Below, piece by piece: positions 7,177 through 8,759 of a DNA stretch of 8,759 bases. The DNA comes from Lysobacteraceae bacterium (lineage in GTDB: Bacteria > Pseudomonadota > Gammaproteobacteria > Steroidobacterales > Steroidobacteraceae), in NCBI GenBank assembly GCA_012516015.1, contig JAAYXG010000217.1, positions 1-8,759 on the forward strand, read 5' to 3'. The notes under the pieces were generated by a model. It had not been told where the DNA came from, ran no database searches, and worked only from the letters and a program-made list of their open reading frames with translations. A program made the translations under genes and the position numbers. The number at the start of each line of letters is the position of its first letter. Within the stretch, counting starts at the first letter, position 1.

Positions 7177-7212
7177 GTGACGGGTGACGAATGTCACCGG
7201 TCACTGGTCACC
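7177..7212 (-). repeat. Hairpin and heptamer repeat at the outer-membrane factor stop codon
   Basis: Read on the minus strand, three heptamers GGTGACC, AGTGACC, GGTGACA (complement of 7192-7212) run through the TGA stop of the outer-membrane factor gene. They are followed by an inverted pair of similar units. As a fold, 7177-7188 (GTGACGGGTGAC) pairs with 7193-7204 (GTCACCGGTCAC) over a GAAT loop: 11 of 12 base pairs. It could stop or slow transcription before the adaptor promoter, but it has no T-run. The 153-bp gap (7055-7207) otherwise holds only the palindrome and a candidate promoter. Confidence 0.5.
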
Positions 7213-8644
7213 TCGCGGACGCCGTCTGCGAGATCGGCCTGAACCCGCCGCCCAACGCCTTGTACATCGCCAACAATGCGGTCGCGGTCTGCGTCTCGCT
7301 TTGTGCAAGCGCATCCTCGGCCTGCAGTGCGCTGCGCTCCGCGTCCAACACCGTCAAGAAATCCGCAGCGCCGTTCTCGAAGCGCACGCGCGCAATACGT
7401 GCCGCTTCGAGCGACGCCTCCGCGCTCGCGTGCAAGTGCTGGTGCTTCACGAGCGACTTCGCGTAGTTCGTGAGGCTCACGTCCGTCTCCTCAAGCGCGC
7501 GGAGCACGGTTTGCTCATAGCGCGCGAGCGCAGCCTCGCTCGCCGCTTCGCGCTGCTTGATGCGCTGGCGCACGCGGCCCAAGTCGAACGCGGCCCAACG
7601 AATGCTGGGACCGAATGCGTACGTCTCGCTGCTCGAGTTGCCGAGATCGCTGCTGTCGACCGCATCGAAACCCCAACTTCCGACGAACGAGATGCGCGGA
7701 AATAGATCTGCTACGGCGATACCGATACGCGCCGTGGACGCCGCGAGTTGTCGCTCTGCTGCGACGACGTCGGGCCGACGACGCAGCAAGGTCTCGGGCG
7801 TACCGATGCTGTGCGTACGCGGCAATGCAGGCAGATCCTTCGCCGTCTGCAGCTCGGGGGTGAGCGCTTGCGGCTCGCGACCGGTCAAGACGGCCAGTCT
7901 CAGCATCGCCTGATTGACTTCGGCCTCGAGGTCGGGAATCGACCCGAGGGTCGCTTCCAACTGTGCCTGCGCGCGCGAGACATCGAGCTGCGTGCCTCGC
8001 CCTGCCTCGAGACGGGTCGTCGTCAAGCGCAAGGATTCACGCTGGTTTTCGGCGTTGCGTCGCGCGACCTCGAGGCGCGTTTGCGCGCCGCGCAATTCGA
8101 AGTAGTTGCGCGCCACCTCGGCGGTCACGATGACCTGCGTTCCATACAGATCCGCTTCGGCGGCCTGAACTTCGGCGCTCGCAGCTTCGACGCCGCGCCG
8201 GGCGCGGCCGAAGAAATCGAGCTCCCAGAACGCATCGAAGCTGGTCTGGTAATAGTCTTGGTCACGATCGACGCCGGTAAACGGCACTTGCCGCTCGCTG
8301 GCACGCGCATCGACATGCGATGCCTGCTCGGTCACCGTCGGCGCAAGATCGAGACGCGCCTCGCCGCGCAACGCCCTCGCCTCGCGCAGTCGCGCCATCG
8401 CGATCCGCACATCGTGATTCGCGCTCAATGCCTCCTCGATCAAGTCGTTGAGCTGCGGGTCGCCGAACTGCGTCCAGAACTCGCGCTCGACCTCCGCGCT
8501 GTTGAACTGCGCGCCTTCCACGCCCACGAATGCATCGACATTCGGCGGCTCGGGTCGCCGGTAGTCGGGCCCCACCGCGCACGCGGCGAGGATCGATGCA
8601 ATTGCAATGGCTAGCGCGGCTCGTGCTGTCTTCGTCGATCGCAT
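7208..8644 (-). CDS. Outer-membrane efflux lipoprotein, OprM/NodT family
   Basis: A 478-residue TolC-like channel that carries substrates from the RND pump across periplasm and outer membrane. It has a lipoprotein signal: a positively charged start, a hydrophobic core and a lipobox LAAC with C22 as the lipidated residue. Alanine, not aspartate, follows C22, which fits outer-membrane sorting. Next comes AVGPDYRRPEPP, the classic start of mature OprM/NodT proteins. Two outer-membrane-efflux-protein domains follow, each rich in alanine and arginine coiled helices, with the typical SIGTPETLLRRRPDVVAAERQ segment near the middle marking the second domain. Length is normal and the frame is intact. 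The ATG at 8644 directly precedes the signal peptide; a weak ACGAGA lies about 7 nt upstream. Unlike the common adaptor-pump-channel order, the channel gene comes first and seems to have its own promoter and a copy of the shared palindrome. Confidence 0.94.
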   Translation of the reverse strand: MRSTKTARAALAIAIASILAACAVGPDYRRPEPPNVDAFVGVEGAQFNSAEVEREFWTQFGDPQLNDLIEEALSANHDVRIAMARLREARALRGEARLDLAPTVTEQASHVDARASERQVPFTGVDRDQDYYQTSFDAFWELDFFGRARRGVEAASAEVQAAEADLYGTQVIVTAEVARNYFELRGAQTRLEVARRNAENQRESLRLTTTRLEAGRGTQLDVSRAQAQLEATLGSIPDLEAEVNQAMLRLAVLTGREPQALTPELQTAKDLPALPRTHSIGTPETLLRRRPDVVAAERQLAASTARIGIAVADLFPRISFVGSWGFDAVDSSDLGNSSSETYAFGPSIRWAAFDLGRVRQRIKQREAASEAALARYEQTVLRALEETDVSLTNYAKSLVKHQHLHASAEASLEAARIARVRFENGAADFLTVLDAERSALQAEDALAQSETQTATALLAMYKALGGGFRPISQTASAR

Positions 8645-8672
8645 GACTTGTCTCGTTCAGGTCTTGGCGCGC

Positions 8673-8700
8673 ACTGTAGAGAGTGGAGCGGCAGCGACAA
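8673..8700 (-). promoter_or_regulatory. Candidate sigma70 promoter for outer-membrane factor
   Basis: On the minus strand TTGTCG (complement at 8695-8700) and TACAGT (complement at 8673-8678) are separated by 16 bp and match the consensus at 4 of 6 bases each. Transcription would start near 8666, about 22 bp before the start codon. The palindrome begins 18 bp upstream of the -35 box. Confidence 0.4.
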
Positions 8701-8718
8701 ACTAGGTCGGACGCATGA

Positions 8719-8743
8719 CATTCATGACTGATCGTCAGGAATG
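8719..8743. promoter_or_regulatory. 25-bp palindromic operator, copy 2 (outer-membrane factor)
   Basis: The left half is CATTCATGAC, the middle TGATC, the right half GTCAGGAATG. The arms CATTC and TGAC are perfectly inverted to GTCA and GAATG; only one position in each half (A and G) breaks the symmetry. It is a better palindrome than copy 1 at 7149-7173. It lies upstream of the outer-membrane factor promoter and overlaps the AGGA ribosome-binding site of a possible divergent gene, a usual place for a regulator that controls both itself and a target. Confidence 0.65.
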
Positions 8744-8746
8744 CCC

Positions 8747-8759
8747 ATGATGAAAAGAC
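8747..8759 (+). CDS. Possible start of a divergent gene, cut by the window edge
   Basis: Two consecutive ATG codons (8747 and 8750) begin a frame reading M-M-K-R before the window ends. An AGGA at 8737-8740 lies 6 or 9 nt upstream. A gene here would diverge from the efflux genes and share the palindrome, as local regulator genes often do. Only four codons are visible, so this is a suggestion from context. Confidence 0.22.

Noticed and set aside
7748..8614. 288-codon + strand frame inside the channel gene
   Set aside because: Antisense shadow in a GC-rich coding region. Composition is arginine-heavy and no motif is visible, while the opposite strand encodes a clear OprM-type lipoprotein.

Overview
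The window looks like a stretch of a GC-rich gammaproteobacterial chromosome. The reasons are a complete Gram-negative tripartite RND efflux system, an outer-membrane lipoprotein channel, and a GlyGly-CTERM surface protein (a sorting signal best known from Gammaproteobacteria). GC-biased third codon positions leave many long antisense frames open. I cannot name a genus. The genes are housekeeping or accessory transport genes, and I see no phage, IS element, CRISPR array, tRNA or rRNA.

Layout, left to right. At 2-739 (+) is the 3' part of a secreted protein with two copies of a short repeat, a DxDGDG-type motif and a GlyGly-CTERM tail. It ends one base from the stop codon of a convergent MHS-type major facilitator transporter (741-2063, -). 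A 173-bp gap follows, holding a 7-bp-period repeat and an inverted repeat. Then comes a small four-helix membrane protein of unknown function (2237-2662, -). A 110-bp gap with a GC hairpin separates it from the efflux genes, all on the minus strand: inner-membrane RND pump (2773-5871), periplasmic adaptor (5936-7054) and outer-membrane factor lipoprotein (7208-8644). In transcription order this is outer-membrane factor, adaptor, pump, small membrane protein, MFS transporter.

The three efflux proteins should form one proton-driven channel from inner membrane to cell exterior. The adaptor-pump pair and the outer-membrane factor each have their own upstream region. Both upstream regions carry the same 25-bp palindrome (7149-7173 and 8719-8743), which suggests that one unseen regulator controls both. 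The second copy sits just before a possible divergent start codon (8747 or 8750, +) at the window edge, where the regulator gene may begin.

The most notable non-coding signals are this twin operator, a perfect 10-bp hairpin between adaptor and pump genes, and three unrelated heptanucleotide repeats lying just downstream of minus-strand stop codons. The genes themselves are conventional. The small histidine-containing membrane protein is the only clearly uncharacterised one.
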